Positions 7,162 through 14,610 of a stretch of DNA of 14,975 nt are shown here, piece after piece. The notes beneath the pieces were generated by a model that saw nothing but the letters and a program-made list of their open reading frames with translations, ran no database searches and was not told the DNA's origin. Position numbers and translations under genes: made by a program. How positions within the stretch are numbered: the stretch's first letter is position 1; each line of letters starts with the position of its first letter. Source of the DNA: an uncultured Clostridia bacterium (GTDB lineage Bacteria > Bacillota > Clostridia > Christensenellales > CAG-138); assembly GCA_946183765.1 (NCBI GenBank), contig CAMHDC010000010.1, positions 1-14,975 on the forward strand. Direction: 5' to 3'.

Positions 7162-7242
7162 ATATTGTATTGTCCAAGCTCAGGCAAAGGAAAACTGTTT
7201 TGAGACCGCCCCTTTTTTTCTTCGTCCTGTCCTGATACGGGA

Positions 7243-7271
7243 TTGTGTTTTGCCGTTCGACATGATATACT
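7243..7271 (+). promoter_or_regulatory. Promoter of the small membrane protein / zinc-ribbon operon
   Basis: TTGTGT (7243-7248), a 17-base spacer and TATACT (7266-7271), with TGA directly before the -10 box (extended -10). The predicted RNA start near 7278 leaves a leader of about 22 bases with GGGAGGG (7289-7295) before the ATG at 7300. Confidence 0.65.
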
Positions 7272-7299
7272 TTTTTCAGCAAAACATCGGGAGGGAAGT

Positions 7300-7710
7300 A
7301 TGAAAAAAACGTTCTTTATCATGGGTATGGCCGTCAGTCTCGTGATCGTGCTGCTGGGTCTGCTGGTGGTCACCGGTGCCTTTGGCGGCAGCCCCAGCTC
7401 CGCTTCCAGCGCGCCGTACAGCTACAGCTCCGGCTACGCCTCCTTCGGCGGAGACGCCTACACCTATATGTCCAACAACGCCCAGGAGGCCGCCTCGGCC
7501 GCCCGCACCGTGGCCAACAACCAGCGGTATATTTTCGATATCATCCAGACGGCCTCCGGCATCCTGCTGATGGCCCTCGGTCTGCTGGGCTTCTGCCACT
7601 TCGGCGCCATGAAGGCCAGCGCGGAGGCCGCTCTCGCCACTGCCGCCGCCCCCGCTGCGCCGGCGCCTGTTGCGGAAGCGCCGGCCCCGGAAGAGCTGCC
7701 CGACATCTGA
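7300..7710 (+). CDS. Small two-span membrane protein, function unknown
   Basis: The 136-residue product begins MKKTFFIMGM and has a first span at about 5-28, a Ser/Tyr/Gly/Ala-rich stretch (29-79) that would lie outside the cell, a second span at about 80-101 and an Ala/Pro-rich tail (106-136) ending EELPDI that would be cytoplasmic. I do not recognise the family. The start at 7300 has GGGAGGG four bases upstream; the frame is open to 7243, but that would begin inside the promoter. The next gene begins ten bases after the stop, with its ribosome site in the gap, so the two are made together and may work together at the membrane. Confidence 0.8.
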   Translation: MKKTFFIMGMAVSLVIVLLGLLVVTGAFGGSPSSASSAPYSYSSGYASFGGDAYTYMSNNAQEAASAARTVANNQRYIFDIIQTASGILLMALGLLGFCHFGAMKASAEAALATAAAPAAPAPVAEAPAPEELPDI

Positions 7711-7720
7711 GGAGAGGTAC

Positions 7721-9826
7721 ATGAGCGAACGCTATACGAAACTCTTTTCCCTGCCCCCGGACCTATACGCCGAGGATTCGCCCCTGATCGTCTCGGCGGG
7801 GAACCTGCTGAAGGACAACCAGACTGGCCAGGTGCTGGTGCAGCTGAAGTTTCAAAACATCGGCGACAGACAGATTCGCGCGCTGAAGATTTCGCTGTCC
7901 GCCTTCGATTCCTTCGGCACAGCCCTGGAGGGCGTGCCCGCCCATCAGTATTTAGATCTATGCGCAGAGCGAGACCAGTTCTTTGGTTCAAAAACCGCCA
8001 TCCCTCTGCCCAGTCCTGAAACCAGGTCCTTCATCTGCCGGTGTCTTTGCGCCGTATTTAACGACGGTTCCGCCTGGACCGCCTCCGAGGAAGCCTGGGT
8101 GCCTCTAGCACAGCAACCGACGCTGGAGCAGACCCTCGGCGCGGATCTTACCGCCCAATACCGGCGGGACGTGGGCAATGCCGCCATATTCCAGTTGCTC
8201 CACGACAGGGACCTGTGGCGCTGCGTCTGCGGAGCTGTCAACCAAAACGCTGAAAGCTCCTGCCACACCTGTCGTCTGGAACGTGACATCCTAGAAGCAG
8301 CTCTCGATCCTTCCCTGCTGCGCGATCACGCAGAAGCCTATGCCCGGGAACAGGCATCTCTGTTTGCCAAACGCCAGGAGGAGGAAACGAAACGGCGAGC
8401 GAGGGCCAAAAAGCGGGTGATCATCCTCCTGCTTACTTTTTTGCTGCTGACAGCTGCTCTTGCGGGGACGTATCTGGGTACATATTTCGGCGCCCTCAAA
8501 GCCGTTGCCCAAGGAAACACTGAAAAAGCCGCTTCCCTGCTGCTGGCAAAAAACCTAACAAACAAGCATGATCCGGAACTCATTTCATATCTTCAGGCGG
8601 CAGATCTGCAGAAGAATGGCCGCAACATGGAAGCTTCGGATGCGTTTGCCGCTCTGGGCGACTATAGAGACAGCGCATGGCGTTCTCAGCAGATGAAGTC
8701 TGCGTATGCCGAAGAAGCGTTCTCCAACAAGGAGTACGATCTGGCGATCCGGCTGTTCGACGAATTGACGCAGGCGGGGTATGCCAACGCAGAACAGCGA
8801 AAAGCGGATGCGACCTTTCTGAAGGCGGAATCCCTGCTGAACAATTCTAACTTCGATGCAGCCATAGAGCTGTTCCACAGTCTGGCAGAGCTTGCCTATC
8901 CTAACGCAGTCCAAAAGGAGCTGGACGCGGAATATGCAAAGGCCATGGATCTTTTCGCCACGAAAAACTATGCCGAAGCTATAACGAGGTTGGAGTCTCT
9001 AGTTAAGAAGAATTATCCGGAGGCGGAGGATGAATTGTTAGCCATCCGTTATGAATATGCACAATCCGCCCTTTCTGAAAATGATACCTCCACAGCAGAG
9101 GCGCAGCTCATCATTCTTGCGCGCCATGATTTCAAGGACTCGAAAGACTTGCTGTGCGATGTTCGATACGACAATGCTATGGCTAAAGCTAAAAAGGGGG
9201 AGTATAAGCAAGCGATTACGATCTTGAACGATCTGTCCCGCAACAATTATTCAAAGGCTGATACGGCCTTAAAGCAGATTTACACCAAGCTGACGGAACA
9301 GGCTGACGATAATATGCTTGACAAAGCCCTCGTCTTTTGGAAGGATACGTATGCAAAGACGAAATCTGACAGCGATTATTTGCTTCTGCTGCTGGCTATA
9401 CACAACCGTATCTCCAACATCGCCTACACAACCAAGACATCTTATTCCGGGAAAGACTCCCCCTGGGTGTTGAGCACCTATTTTGACGGCGGCAGTTTAG
9501 AGCAGTTCTATACTGCACTGAAAGCTTCTCCCTATTCCTCAAAGTGCTCCGACCAGTGTTACGACGAGATGCGCCTATGCGGCACTTGGAACGGCAGCGG
9601 TTACTATTTCACTTTGCAGGACAACGGCAGCGGTCACATCACTTACAACTTGCCCTGGTTCGACTTTGGGGATTATTATGAACTATTCGATCATAAGATT
9701 ACCCTTTATACAAAGGATGGCAAAAGCAGCAAGGATCTGTTCCGTTTTACCTTTGTTTCCGATACGGAAATGAAAGTGTATTGCTATAAAGACGGCAAAA
9801 CCTACAATCTGAAAAAGCAAGGCTAA
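7721..9826 (+). CDS. Zinc-ribbon, single-span membrane protein with TPR-like repeats
   Basis: The 701-residue protein has, in order: an N-terminal beta-rich domain (about 20-130), a zinc ribbon with C168-x-C170 and C181-x2-C184 in the pattern WRCVCGAVNQNAESSC, a charged helix (about 200-231), one membrane span (about 232-256), then about five helical repeats of roughly 36-38 residues (about 260-540) built on AI-LF--L----Y-NA, including LGDYRDS, which resemble TPR/Sel1 units, and a C-terminal domain (about 590-701) rich in aromatic residues. The zinc part is expected in the cytoplasm and the repeats outside. Such architecture suggests protein-protein scaffolding; no enzyme motif is visible. 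The start at 7721 has GGAGAGG just upstream. From about 8,300 on the gene is visibly richer in A and T than its neighbours, hinting at a different history. Confidence 0.82.
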   Translation: MSERYTKLFSLPPDLYAEDSPLIVSAGNLLKDNQTGQVLVQLKFQNIGDRQIRALKISLSAFDSFGTALEGVPAHQYLDLCAERDQFFGSKTAIPLPSPETRSFICRCLCAVFNDGSAWTASEEAWVPLAQQPTLEQTLGADLTAQYRRDVGNAAIFQLLHDRDLWRCVCGAVNQNAESSCHTCRLERDILEAALDPSLLRDHAEAYAREQASLFAKRQEEETKRRARAKKRVIILLLTFLLLTAALAGTYLGTYFGALKAVAQGNTEKAASLLLAKNLTNKHDPELISYLQAADLQKNGRNMEASDAFAALGDYRDSAWRSQQMKSAYAEEAFSNKEYDLAIRLFDELTQAGYANAEQRKADATFLKAESLLNNSNFDAAIELFHSLAELAYPNAVQKELDAEYAKAMDLFATKNYAEAITRLESLVKKNYPEAEDELLAIRYEYAQSALSENDTSTAEAQLIILARHDFKDSKDLLCDVRYDNAMAKAKKGEYKQAITILNDLSRNNYSKADTALKQIYTKLTEQADDNMLDKALVFWKDTYAKTKSDSDYLLLLLAIHNRISNIAYTTKTSYSGKDSPWVLSTYFDGGSLEQFYTALKASPYSSKCSDQCYDEMRLCGTWNGSGYYFTLQDNGSGHITYNLPWFDFGDYYELFDHKITLYTKDGKSSKDLFRFTFVSDTEMKVYCYKDGKTYNLKKQG

Positions 9827-9842
9827 AACTCGCATCATCGCG

Positions 9843-9871
9843 AAGGAGGGACGTGAAGCCCCTCTTTTTTT
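9843..9871 (+). terminator. Terminator of the zinc-ribbon operon
   Basis: AAGGAGGG (9843-9850) pairs with CCCTCTTT (9860-9867), including one G-T pair, across a nine-base loop, and runs into a T tract. It lies 17 bases after the stop codon at 9826. Confidence 0.75.
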
Positions 9872-9937
9872 CGTGTTTCCCTTGCATAGAATTATGAATA
9901 TGCAGAGAAATGTATGAATTTACATTGGGGTTTTCGG

Positions 9938-9966
9938 TTGAATTCCGGAGAAAAAGTTGATATGAT
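9938..9966 (+). promoter_or_regulatory. Promoter of the lipoprotein operon, leaderless type
   Basis: TTGAAT (9938-9943) and TATGAT (9961-9966) are 17 bases apart. The start codon of the next gene begins at 9973, only six bases after the -10 box, where the RNA itself should begin. The only purine-rich sequence nearby (GGAG, 9947-9950) is inside the promoter spacer and would not be in the transcript. Confidence 0.72.
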
Positions 9967-9972
9967 TTATGT

Positions 9973-11031
9973 ATGAAAAAGCTTTGGACCATATTTATAG
10001 GGATGCTGCTGCTCATGGGCTGCGGCCATACGGCCGCGCCGGTCGGCGAGGCTGCGCCGGAGACGGCGGCCCCTGCGGCGGTGACCGCCGCGCCCACAGC
10101 CCAGGCGGAGCAGCAGATCAGCATCGGCGTAACCGTGACGGAAACAGCCGTGCCTACGCCGGCGCCCACCCCCGCGCCAACCCCTACGCCGGAGCCAACG
10201 CCCGTTCCTACACCCGTTCCCACCCCCTTCTCCCTGGTGCTGATTCCGGACACCCAGTACCTGGCCTACAGCAAGCCGGAGGTGTTCCCCCTGCTGCGGG
10301 ACTGGATCGAAGGACATCGGCAAAGCGATACCATTTTGGGCATCCTTCATACCGGCGACATCACGGACAACGGCTATAAGGAATGGCAATGGGACAACTT
10401 CGCCCCCCTGCTGGAGGCGGTCCACGACGATCTTTTCTTCTTCCCGGTGGCGGGAAACCACGATCTTGGCACGGAAGCCAAGAATTACTACGCCTATCTT
10501 AAGCGGCCCTTCCTGGACGAATATCCCGAGGAACAGAAGTTCGAGGGCGGGAAGATGCTCTATCGGATCCTGTCCGCCGGAGGCGAGGATCTGCTGCTGC
10601 TGGGGGTAGGGTGGGATTCCTACCAGTCCGCCACCGCCCAGCGCTGGATCGACCAGGTGCTGAACGATCACGAAGGCATGCCCTGCATCCTGGTTACCCA
10701 TGGGTTTCTGTTGAGCAACGGCACCTACATCCCTGCGGTGGAACGGCTGATCGCCAGTCATCCCGCCATCCGGCTGGTAATTTGCGGTCACGCCCGGGAC
10801 TACCAGACCCGGGTCTTCTCCTATGACGACGGCGGGGACGGGATCATCGACCGGGACGTGAACGTGCTCATGCTGAACATGCAAGCCAAGGCGGACTACG
10901 CCTTCCGGCTGCTGACCTTCGATCCCGTCACCCACAGCGTGACCGTAAAGACGCTGACGCCCAGCGGAGAGCCTGCCGCCGATATTCCCGGTGCGGGGCC
11001 CATCAGCTTTGTCCTGGAAAACGCCTACTAA
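9973..11031 (+). CDS. Lipoprotein calcineurin-like metallophosphoesterase
   Basis: The 352-residue product has a lipoprotein signal with lipobox LLMGC (lipidated C17), an Ala-rich region, a Pro/Thr stalk (about 60-85) and then a calcineurin-like phosphoesterase domain. Metal-binding motifs are in the expected order: PDTQ (92-95), HTGDITDN (126-133), GNHD (161-164), VTHGF (241-245) and CGHARD (271-276). Such enzymes cleave phosphate mono- or diesters with two metal ions; the substrate is not readable, but the DTQ form is frequent in secreted family members. It would act on the outer face of the membrane, held off it by the stalk. The mRNA is probably leaderless. A second lipoprotein with a matching stalk follows after 34 bases. 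Confidence 0.88.
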   Translation: MKKLWTIFIGMLLLMGCGHTAAPVGEAAPETAAPAAVTAAPTAQAEQQISIGVTVTETAVPTPAPTPAPTPTPEPTPVPTPVPTPFSLVLIPDTQYLAYSKPEVFPLLRDWIEGHRQSDTILGILHTGDITDNGYKEWQWDNFAPLLEAVHDDLFFFPVAGNHDLGTEAKNYYAYLKRPFLDEYPEEQKFEGGKMLYRILSAGGEDLLLLGVGWDSYQSATAQRWIDQVLNDHEGMPCILVTHGFLLSNGTYIPAVERLIASHPAIRLVICGHARDYQTRVFSYDDGGDGIIDRDVNVLMLNMQAKADYAFRLLTFDPVTHSVTVKTLTPSGEPAADIPGAGPISFVLENAY

Positions 11032-11065
11032 CGGAATGCCCTCATGTAGGGAGAAAGCGACCTGT

Positions 11066-12442
11066 ATGAAAAAGTTTTTATCCCTTCTGCTCCTGCTGCT
11101 CCTCCTGGGCTGTGCCGGGACGACTGCTGCACCGACGGCGGAGATTGCACCCACCGCCGCGCCCAAGGCGGCCCAGCAGATTACCATCGGCGTCGCGCCT
11201 ACTTCCGCGCCCACGGCCACACCGGAGCCTACGCCCACGCCTACGGCCACGCCGGAGCCCACGCCTACGCCCACACCTACGCCGACCCCCACGCCCACGC
11301 CTCAGCCGCTGCTGTTCACTCCGTCGGAGGAGATGCCTCTGCCTACCATGGGCACCCAGGTGCAGCGGGGCCAGTATTTCTGGATCGACGGCACCGTCAC
11401 CGGTTCCCAGCCCATCGTTCTGGTGCGGGCGGAGATCGTCAGCAGCAAGGGCGCTGTGGTCCAGGAAGGCGAGCAGCGGTATGCTCCGGAGGACAACGTG
11501 CTCTCCTGCCGGCTGGTGGACGAGACCTTTTCCAAGGACGTCGACTGCGTGGCGGAGCAGCTGAAATTTCATAAGCTTTCCAACGGCACCTACACCCTGC
11601 GCATTCTGGGCCAGGACGTGGGCAGCGAAGCGAAGGTTTTAGCCGAGACCCAGTTTAAGGTGACCAATGAGGGCTGGATTCAATTACAGCCCAACAACCT
11701 CCGGCTCAACTACACCACCATTCTCAACTTCTTCGGGTCCCCGGAGCGGTTCATGTTCAAATACAAGCTCCAGAGCGGCTCCCACCGGATCACCGTGGAT
11801 CCCGCCTGGGAGAAGCAGTACGTGAGCAGCGCCACCTGCCTCAACGGCAAGAAATGGACCTGCCACGTGGACGCCGTGCCCTACTTCGAGGCGGCCTGCC
11901 GGTACATGGAGAATACCTACATCCACCTCACCGGTGACAAGCTGGACACGGGGGCTGTGCGCCTCAGCGATCTGGTGTCCAAGATGAACGGGACCATGGT
12001 CCGGCGGTTCACCAACTCCGGCGATTTCATCAGCCATCACTCCTTCGGCACGGCGGTGGACATCAATGCCAGCTTCCCCAGCAACAAGGATAACGGCACC
12101 AACCGGGAACGGATTTACGGCGAAGTGCAGAAGGTGACCTACAACGGCATCGTCACCGTAAAGGGGAAACAATGCTACGACTTCACCTACGCCGGCACCG
12201 TCCGGGGCGGCGGCGTGAAGAACATCCCGGAGCCCCTGACCAACTATTTCCTCTATGAGCTGGCGTTCTTCCGGGCCGGGTTCTCCTGGGGCGTCTACTA
12301 CCCTCATAAGTCCGACGCCATGCACTTCACCCTCTCCGAGCTGTCCCCGGAGCTGTTTACCGACGGGCCCTACGCCATGCGGAAGGTGTTCACCTATATC
12401 GAAGACCTGCCGGAGGCCGAAAGCACCGAAACGCCCGCATAA
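11066..12442 (+). CDS. Lipoprotein D,D-carboxypeptidase, peptidase M15 (VanY-like)
   Basis: The 458-residue product has a lipobox LLLGC (C16), a long Pro/Thr stalk (about 44-80), a middle beta-rich domain (about 85-200) and a C-terminal M15 peptidase domain (about 240-440). The zinc motif SxHxxGxAxD is complete: S323, H325, G328, A330 and D332 in SHHSFGTAVD; the last zinc histidine is H420 in DAMHF. M15B enzymes trim the terminal D-Ala from peptidoglycan stem peptides, so it probably edits the cell wall from the membrane surface. The start was placed at 11066 because the lipoprotein signal begins there; GGGAG at 11049-11053 is 12 bases upstream, rather far. It forms an operon with the phosphoesterase and shares the QQI(S/T)IGV plus stalk layout with it. 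No van resistance genes are nearby, so normal wall maintenance is more likely than vancomycin resistance. Confidence 0.85.
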   Translation: MKKFLSLLLLLLLLGCAGTTAAPTAEIAPTAAPKAAQQITIGVAPTSAPTATPEPTPTPTATPEPTPTPTPTPTPTPTPQPLLFTPSEEMPLPTMGTQVQRGQYFWIDGTVTGSQPIVLVRAEIVSSKGAVVQEGEQRYAPEDNVLSCRLVDETFSKDVDCVAEQLKFHKLSNGTYTLRILGQDVGSEAKVLAETQFKVTNEGWIQLQPNNLRLNYTTILNFFGSPERFMFKYKLQSGSHRITVDPAWEKQYVSSATCLNGKKWTCHVDAVPYFEAACRYMENTYIHLTGDKLDTGAVRLSDLVSKMNGTMVRRFTNSGDFISHHSFGTAVDINASFPSNKDNGTNRERIYGEVQKVTYNGIVTVKGKQCYDFTYAGTVRGGGVKNIPEPLTNYFLYELAFFRAGFSWGVYYPHKSDAMHFTLSELSPELFTDGPYAMRKVFTYIEDLPEAESTETPA

Positions 12443-12518
12443 AAAGGACTTATCCAGGTTCCCCGCGGCTCGCAAGCCGACGCATAGAATAAATGAAAAA
12501 AAGGAGCAACACTCTATC

Positions 12519-13739
12519 ATGGAATCTCCCATCAGCGTTCGTTCCGAAGTCGGAAAGCTTAAAACCGTACTGCTGCACCGCCCCGGTGTGGAGCTGGAAA
12601 ACCTGATGCCCGACTACCTGTCCCATCAGCTGTTCGACGATATCCCGTACCTGGTCTACGCCCAGCAGGAACACGACACCTTCGCCTGCATCCTTCGGCA
12701 ATGCGGCGTGAACGTGATGTATCTGAAGGATCTGCTGTGCGAGGCGGTGAACCGGTGCGGCGTCCGGGAACAGCTGGTGAACGACTACGTGCGGGAGGCC
12801 CACCTCTACGGCTCCTACATGCAGGAGGCGGTGAAGGAGTATCTGCTGGCCCTGCCCACGGACAAGCTGTTCGACGCCATGGCCGGCGGCGTGCGCAAGA
12901 GCCAGATCCCCAAGCTCACCAAGTACCATCTGGTGGACTACGCCCAGGAGGACTTCCCCTTCTACGCCGAGTCCATGCCCAACCTGTACTTCACCCGGGA
13001 CCCCTTCGCCTGCCTGGGCAACGGGGTCATCATCTCCCACATGGCCAACGAGATCCGGCAGCGGGAGACCCTGTTCGCGGACTATATCTTCCGCTATCAC
13101 CCCATCTTCAAGAACGTGCCCCACTGGTACGAGCGGAGCAACGCCTGGTCCATCGAGGGGGGCGACGTGCTGGTGCTGAACGAGAGGACCATCGCCATCG
13201 GCATGAGCGAGCGCACCAGCCCCCAGGCCGTGGAGGACATGGCCGAGAACGTGCTGGCGGCGAACATGGGCGTGGAGCGGGTGCTGGCCATCGACCTGCC
13301 CAAGTTCCGCACGTTCATGCATCTCGACACGGTCATGACCATGGTGGACGTGGACAAGTTCGTGGTACACCCCAACATCCAGCGGTCCATGCGCTCCTTC
13401 CTGCTGACCCGGGGCGACGGGAAGCGGAAGCTGAACATCCGGGAGACGGGCCTGCCCATCGACGAGGCGCTGCGGGAGGTCATGGACCTCGACAAAATCA
13501 CCCTGATCCGCTGCGGCGGGGCCAGCACCATCGATGCAGCCCGGGAGCAGTGGAACGACGGCGCCAACACCCTGGCCGTGGCCCCCGGGGAGGTCATCAC
13601 CTACATCCGGAACCACGTGACCAACAGCATCCTCCGGGATCACGGCATCACCGTCCACGAGATCCCCTCCTCCGAGCTCTCCCGGGGCCGGGGCGGCCCC
13701 CGGTGCATGAGCATGCCCCTGGTGCGGGACGGGATTTGA
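12519..13739 (+). CDS. arcA: Arginine deiminase
   Basis: The 406-residue protein converts arginine to citrulline and ammonia, the first step of the arginine deiminase energy and acid-protection pathway. Known active-site residues of the family can be placed: D161 in FTRDPF, E213 in IEGGD, H268 and D270 in MHLDT, and the nucleophile C396 in RGGPRCMSMP. Length matches bacterial ArcA (about 400-420). The start at 12519 is preceded by AAGGAG (12501-12506), 12 bases away; the frame is open further upstream but lies inside the previous gene. Neither arcB (ornithine carbamoyltransferase), arcC (carbamate kinase) nor arcD is adjacent. The 76 bases after the carboxypeptidase gene contain only a small CGGCT/AGCCG hairpin with no T tract and a weak TAGAAT (12485-12490), so read-through from the lipoprotein operon is possible. 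Confidence 0.94.
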   Translation: MESPISVRSEVGKLKTVLLHRPGVELENLMPDYLSHQLFDDIPYLVYAQQEHDTFACILRQCGVNVMYLKDLLCEAVNRCGVREQLVNDYVREAHLYGSYMQEAVKEYLLALPTDKLFDAMAGGVRKSQIPKLTKYHLVDYAQEDFPFYAESMPNLYFTRDPFACLGNGVIISHMANEIRQRETLFADYIFRYHPIFKNVPHWYERSNAWSIEGGDVLVLNERTIAIGMSERTSPQAVEDMAENVLAANMGVERVLAIDLPKFRTFMHLDTVMTMVDVDKFVVHPNIQRSMRSFLLTRGDGKRKLNIRETGLPIDEALREVMDLDKITLIRCGGASTIDAAREQWNDGANTLAVAPGEVITYIRNHVTNSILRDHGITVHEIPSSELSRGRGGPRCMSMPLVRDGI

Positions 13740-13740
13740 G

Positions 13741-13800
13741 GCTTCTTTTTGCCGCTTTTTCTCTTCCGTGAAGAGGAAAAAGCGGCGGAAAAAGAGAAGC
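13741..13800. repeat. 60-base near-palindrome directly after arcA
   Basis: The stretch GCTTCT...AGAAGC folds on itself almost completely: GCCGCTTTTT (13751-13760) pairs with AAAAAGCGGC (13777-13786), the CTCTT/AAGAG tip closes with a short GTG-containing loop, and the outer GCTTCTTTTT arm pairs with AAAAAGAGAAGC with small bulges. It starts two bases after the arcA stop. There is no T tract after it on either strand, so it is an unusual terminator at best; it may stabilise the 3' end of the arcA message. Confidence 0.6.
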
Positions 13801-13858
13801 ACATAGGGGATAATAGAATAGCACCGCAACCTGTGTTTGCCGGATAAAGTTCTTTGGG

Positions 13859-13895
13859 ATGCACCCTTTCTTACAAGAAAGGGTGCATTGCTTTT
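13859..13895. terminator. Strong hairpin between arcA and yunB, probable terminator
   Basis: ATGCACCCTTTCTT (13859-13872) and AAGAAAGGGTGCAT (13875-13888) are perfect 14-base inverted copies around two bases. On the plus strand it is followed by TGCTTTTG, a modest T tract, so it best fits the end of the arcA transcript. Its distance of 16 bases from the yunB stop suggests it also ends that transcript, although the minus-strand tail is poor in T. Confidence 0.65.
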
Positions 13896-13904
13896 GATCG
13901 CTCC

Positions 13905-14558
13905 TTATTTGTTTTCCGGGATAAGGTTCAAGAGGTCGTCGGTGTTGGCCACGTTGGTGTAGGCTTCCGGCACGTCGCCCACGATGACGTTCTCCGCCAC
14001 AGGGGCCTGGGTGGAGACGGTGACGGAATAGGAGCGGCCCGGGAGGACGATGCGGACGCTGCCCGTGAGCTCCAGGGTGATCCGGTGCAGGGTCTGGTTG
14101 ATGCCCGCCGAGCGAAACTCGCTGTGGAAGGACGACTGGACCATGCCCACCGGCGTGAACCGGAAGCTGAGCCGGGGTCCCAGGCCCGCCAGCAAAGGTA
14201 CGCCGCTCAGGGTACCCAGGGGGACCGACACGCCCTGCTCCCCCAGGTCCATGATCCGCTGCTGGGCCGCCGCCGCGCAGTCCGCCGCCAGCAGGTTCAG
14301 CTTTCCCGCGTCCGCCGTCAGCAGGGAGATGTGCCCCTGGTTCGATTCCCGGGCGCTCAACAGCTCCCCGGCGGTCCCGTCGCCCAGCACCTCCAGGATG
14401 GCCTCGTTCATGGCTCGGGCTGCCGCGCTCTCCACCCGCGCCGACGCCAGCCCCTCCAGCACCGGCCGCAGGCTCACATTCACGTACCACAGTGCCCCCA
14501 CCGCCGCCAGCAGGACCGTCGTCAGGCAAAAGAATATCCTGCGTTTTCGTTTCCGCAT
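13905..14558 (-). CDS. yunB: Sporulation protein YunB-like
   Basis: The 217-residue product has a basic N-terminus, one membrane span (about 7-27) and a YunB-type body: the VNVSLRPVLEGLASARVESAA region after the span, followed by an AMNEAI motif (49-54), the central GVSVPLGTLSG segment and a C-terminal ITLELTGSVRIVLPG beta region. In Bacillus subtilis, yunB is made in the mother cell under SigmaE and is needed for efficient sporulation, although its molecular role is not established. I chose the ATG at 14558 because GGGAGGG lies seven bases upstream; the longer frame up to 14618 would run through the hairpin at 14565-14593. That hairpin contains the ribosome site, so translation may be damped. 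Confidence 0.82.
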   Translation of the reverse strand: MRKRKRRIFFCLTTVLLAAVGALWYVNVSLRPVLEGLASARVESAAARAMNEAILEVLGDGTAGELLSARESNQGHISLLTADAGKLNLLAADCAAAAQQRIMDLGEQGVSVPLGTLSGVPLLAGLGPRLSFRFTPVGMVQSSFHSEFRSAGINQTLHRITLELTGSVRIVLPGRSYSVTVSTQAPVAENVIVGDVPEAYTNVANTDDLLNLIPENK

Positions 14559-14564
14559 ACAAAA

Positions 14565-14593
14565 GCCCTCCCGCACAATATATGCGGGAGGGC
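14565..14593 (-). terminator. Hairpin that is both terminator and ribosome-site mask upstream of yunB
   Basis: GCCCTCCCGCA (14565-14575) and TGCGGGAGGGC (14583-14593) form a perfect 11-bp stem with a seven-base loop. On the minus strand it is followed by TTTTGT, as expected for a terminator of the gene at 14611-14975. The 3' arm in that direction contains GGGAGGG, the yunB ribosome site. Confidence 0.75.
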
Positions 14594-14610
14594 GCGAAAA
14601 CAGTCGAAGC

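Noticed and set aside
11166..11320. Repeated CC(C/G)ACGCC(T/G)AC-like units that resemble a short tandem or CRISPR repeat
   Set aside because: They are the codons of the Pro/Thr stalk of the carboxypeptidase and stay in frame. There are no uniform repeats and spacers.
11066..12442. Vancomycin-resistance vanY
   Set aside because: The domain is VanY-like, but no vanR, vanS, vanH, vanA or vanX gene is nearby, and the long stalked lipoprotein form fits a general wall enzyme.
12450..13829. 459-codon minus-strand frame opposite arcA
   Set aside because: Shadow of arcA, whose five catalytic residues are all present on the plus strand.
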